This document shows positions 62,773-64,000 of a stretch of DNA of 64,000 nt, one piece after another (within the stretch, counting starts at the first letter, position 1; each line of letters begins with the position of its first letter). Both the position numbers and the translations under genes were made by a program. Origin of the DNA: Psychrobium sp. MM17-31 (GTDB lineage Bacteria; Pseudomonadota; Gammaproteobacteria; Enterobacterales; Psychrobiaceae). The DNA lies in assembly GCF_022347785.1 (NCBI RefSeq), contig NZ_JAKRGA010000003.1, positions 496,001 to 560,000 of the forward strand, read 5' to 3'. The notes below the pieces were generated by a model, which made no database searches, was not told the DNA's origin, and saw only the letters and a list, made by a program, of their open reading frames with translations.

Positions 62773-63345
62773 TTAAATTTGCTCGGCAATCTGTTTTGCC
62801 ATTGCCTTATCACATCCCATCACCACTAAAGCTTGCGTTAACATAGAGCGCTTCTTGCCAGTATTTGAATTGGTAATTACCCAATATGGCGTTTGACCAA
62901 TTTGCTTCGGTTTAGTGCTGGCATTTGACGCTAATAATGTTGCTTCATCTTTGGCAAAATAAACACGATCGCGACCGCTAATTGATAACACAGCATCAAA
63001 ACTTGAAGGCATCACGTGATAGCTTTGCTCAAGTAGAAACAGGAAACGACCTACTGCAGCTTTGTGCTCACTAATATCAGTTAACGCTAATAGTGAAGAA
63101 AAATCACCAGAGACACTGCTTGCTTCCATTGTCTTCGCAGGCTCACTTTGCTCAGGTACACTTGCCGTCACTTTTGCGGCAGCTTTTACCTGTGCAGGAT
63201 CTTTTAATGGGCCATCTACGACAATTTCACCTACTGCAGGTAAACCAAGCAAACGACGGAGGATGCTAGACGCATCTTCGCCAATAGACTCTGTTTGGCT
63301 TGCAATGTAACGGTATAGGTCGTTTTCTACCTCGATGGATTTCAT
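62773..63345 (-). CDS. seqA: Replication-initiation modulator SeqA
   Basis: A 190-residue protein that binds hemimethylated GATC and sequesters oriC. The N-terminal oligomerisation helix-turn (KSIEVENDLYRYIASQTESIGEDASSILRRLL) and C-terminal DNA-binding domain (SGRDRVYFAKDEATLL, IGQTPYWVITNSNTGKKRSML) are both intact, joined by a longer, Ala/Ser-rich linker than in E. coli. SeqA implies Dam methylation in this organism. Monocistronic by its terminator. Confidence 0.97.
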   Translation of the reverse strand: MKSIEVENDLYRYIASQTESIGEDASSILRRLLGLPAVGEIVVDGPLKDPAQVKAAAKVTASVPEQSEPAKTMEASSVSGDFSSLLALTDISEHKAAVGRFLFLLEQSYHVMPSSFDAVLSISGRDRVYFAKDEATLLASNASTKPKQIGQTPYWVITNSNTGKKRSMLTQALVVMGCDKAMAKQIAEQI

Positions 63346-63467
63346 TTTAACCCCTTATAAATCAAAATAATTTCTTCAAAATCGCAGGATGATTTTTATA
63401 ACAGTCCTGCGATTATACATAACGAGCGACAAAGCTCCATTACTTTTGAAAATTGCTTATTTTGAGA

Positions 63468-64000
63468 CTATTTTGACACGCGGCGATAATCGCGATATTG
63501 CGGCATCCAGAAGTTTTTCTCGATTTTAGCGCGCAGCATATCGTCATCGATAGCTAATGCATGACCTTGTTCAATAGCGACTTTAGCCACGTCAAATGCC
63601 ATCTGTTTACTGATGTTGGCAATTTCAGTGAGTGGCGGTAATAAACTGCCCTCACCTGATTGCACCATCGGTGATACCTTGGCTAAACACAGACTAGTTG
63701 CCATTAGCATTTCATCCGTTACGCGTTTTGCACCACAGGCAATAACGCCAAGGCCTAAACCAGGGAAGATATAGCTATTGTTACATTGCGGAATTTCATA
63801 AGTATCACCATTGTATTCAAATGGTGCAAACGGACTACCAGTGGCAACAATCGCCTTACCATCAGTCCATTCAATAACTTGCATCGGCGTCGCTTCAACT
63901 TGCTTCGAAGGATTACTCAACGGAAAAATAATCGGACGCTGACAGTGCTCAGCCATTGTTTTAATAACCGCGTGGGTAAATAAGCCCGGCTGGCCAGATA
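63468..64000 (-). CDS. maeA: NAD-dependent malic enzyme (5' truncated)
   Basis: Only the C-terminal 177 residues are in the window; the frame remains open to base 64000 (reading [30 protein letters not shown]). The sequence covers the end of the NAD-binding domain and the C-terminal block ([29 protein letters not shown]). This is the large malic-enzyme form (MaeA/SfcA), which oxidatively decarboxylates malate to pyruvate. The start lies beyond the right edge. Confidence 0.93.
   Translation of the reverse strand, partial: SGQPGLFTHAVIKTMAEHCQRPIIFPLSNPSKQVEATPMQVIEWTDGKAIVATGSPFAPFEYNGDTYEIPQCNNSYIFPGLGLGVIACGAKRVTDEMLMATSLCLAKVSPMVQSGEGSLLPPLTEIANISKQMAFDVAKVAIEQGHALAIDDDMLRAKIEKNFWMPQYRDYRRVSK

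Overview
The window looks like the chromosome of a marine gammaproteobacterium of the Alteromonadales, probably close to Colwellia/Thalassotalea. This is inferred from gene content (tamAB, truC-yqcC next to DUF3549-DUF3301, seqA, a 140-residue Fur, many large TonB-dependent receptors), moderate AT-richness, and MetJ-, BirA-, Fur-, PhoB- and UvrY-type sites. No tRNA, rRNA, CRISPR, transposase or prophage gene was recognised. Both ends cut genes: tamA on the left and maeA on the right.

Layout: (1) 1-7.1 kb: tamA-tamB, convergent with topB. (2) 7.1-15.7 kb: two paralogous Oar-like TonB receptors whose promoters share one architecture with PhoB-box-like repeats, then a lipoprotein of the endonuclease/exonuclease/phosphatase fold. 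(3) 15.7-19.2 kb: truC-yqcC, DUF3549-DUF3301, and on the minus strand an RNA packed with GGA motifs, which I call CsrB, with an upstream UvrY/GacA-type palindrome. (4) 19.2-28.2 kb: an SH3/coiled-coil membrane protein, a REC-CheC-like regulator overlapping a GGDEF enzyme, an M28 peptidase, cysE, the DUF2868-DUF3482 GTPase pair, cytochrome b561 and cytochrome c'. (5) 28.3-36.2 kb: a PhoB-type module. It has a TonB receptor and a large internally duplicated lipoprotein behind one Pho box, a small lipoprotein behind a second, divergent Pho box, and an alkaline phosphatase lipoprotein. (6) 36.4-41.4 kb: a B12-binding radical SAM protein, a ClpP/crotonase-like lipoprotein, and a Fur-controlled siderophore receptor. 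(7) 41.6-44.8 kb: an AT-rich accessory stretch of small orphan genes. Two of these have the end-complementarity and attC-like sites of integron cassettes, with no integrase in view. (8) 45-56.3 kb: metK under a MetJ operator, a five-gene RND efflux operon with its own two-component system, and a MASE3-type sensor kinase. (9) 56.3-61.5 kb: the biotin locus bioBFCD/bioA around a BirA operator. (10) 61.5-64 kb: a fold-back element, a small hypothetical gene, fur, seqA and partial maeA.

How it works together: several outer-membrane uptake systems appear wired to nutrient stress, phosphate through Pho boxes and iron through a Fur box beside fur itself. The most unusual items are the Pho-box-controlled receptor/duplicated-lipoprotein module, the integrase-less cassette remnant, and a long CsrB whose 5' end is ambiguous. 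All functional statements rest on recognising motifs and family resemblance by eye; no search was run.
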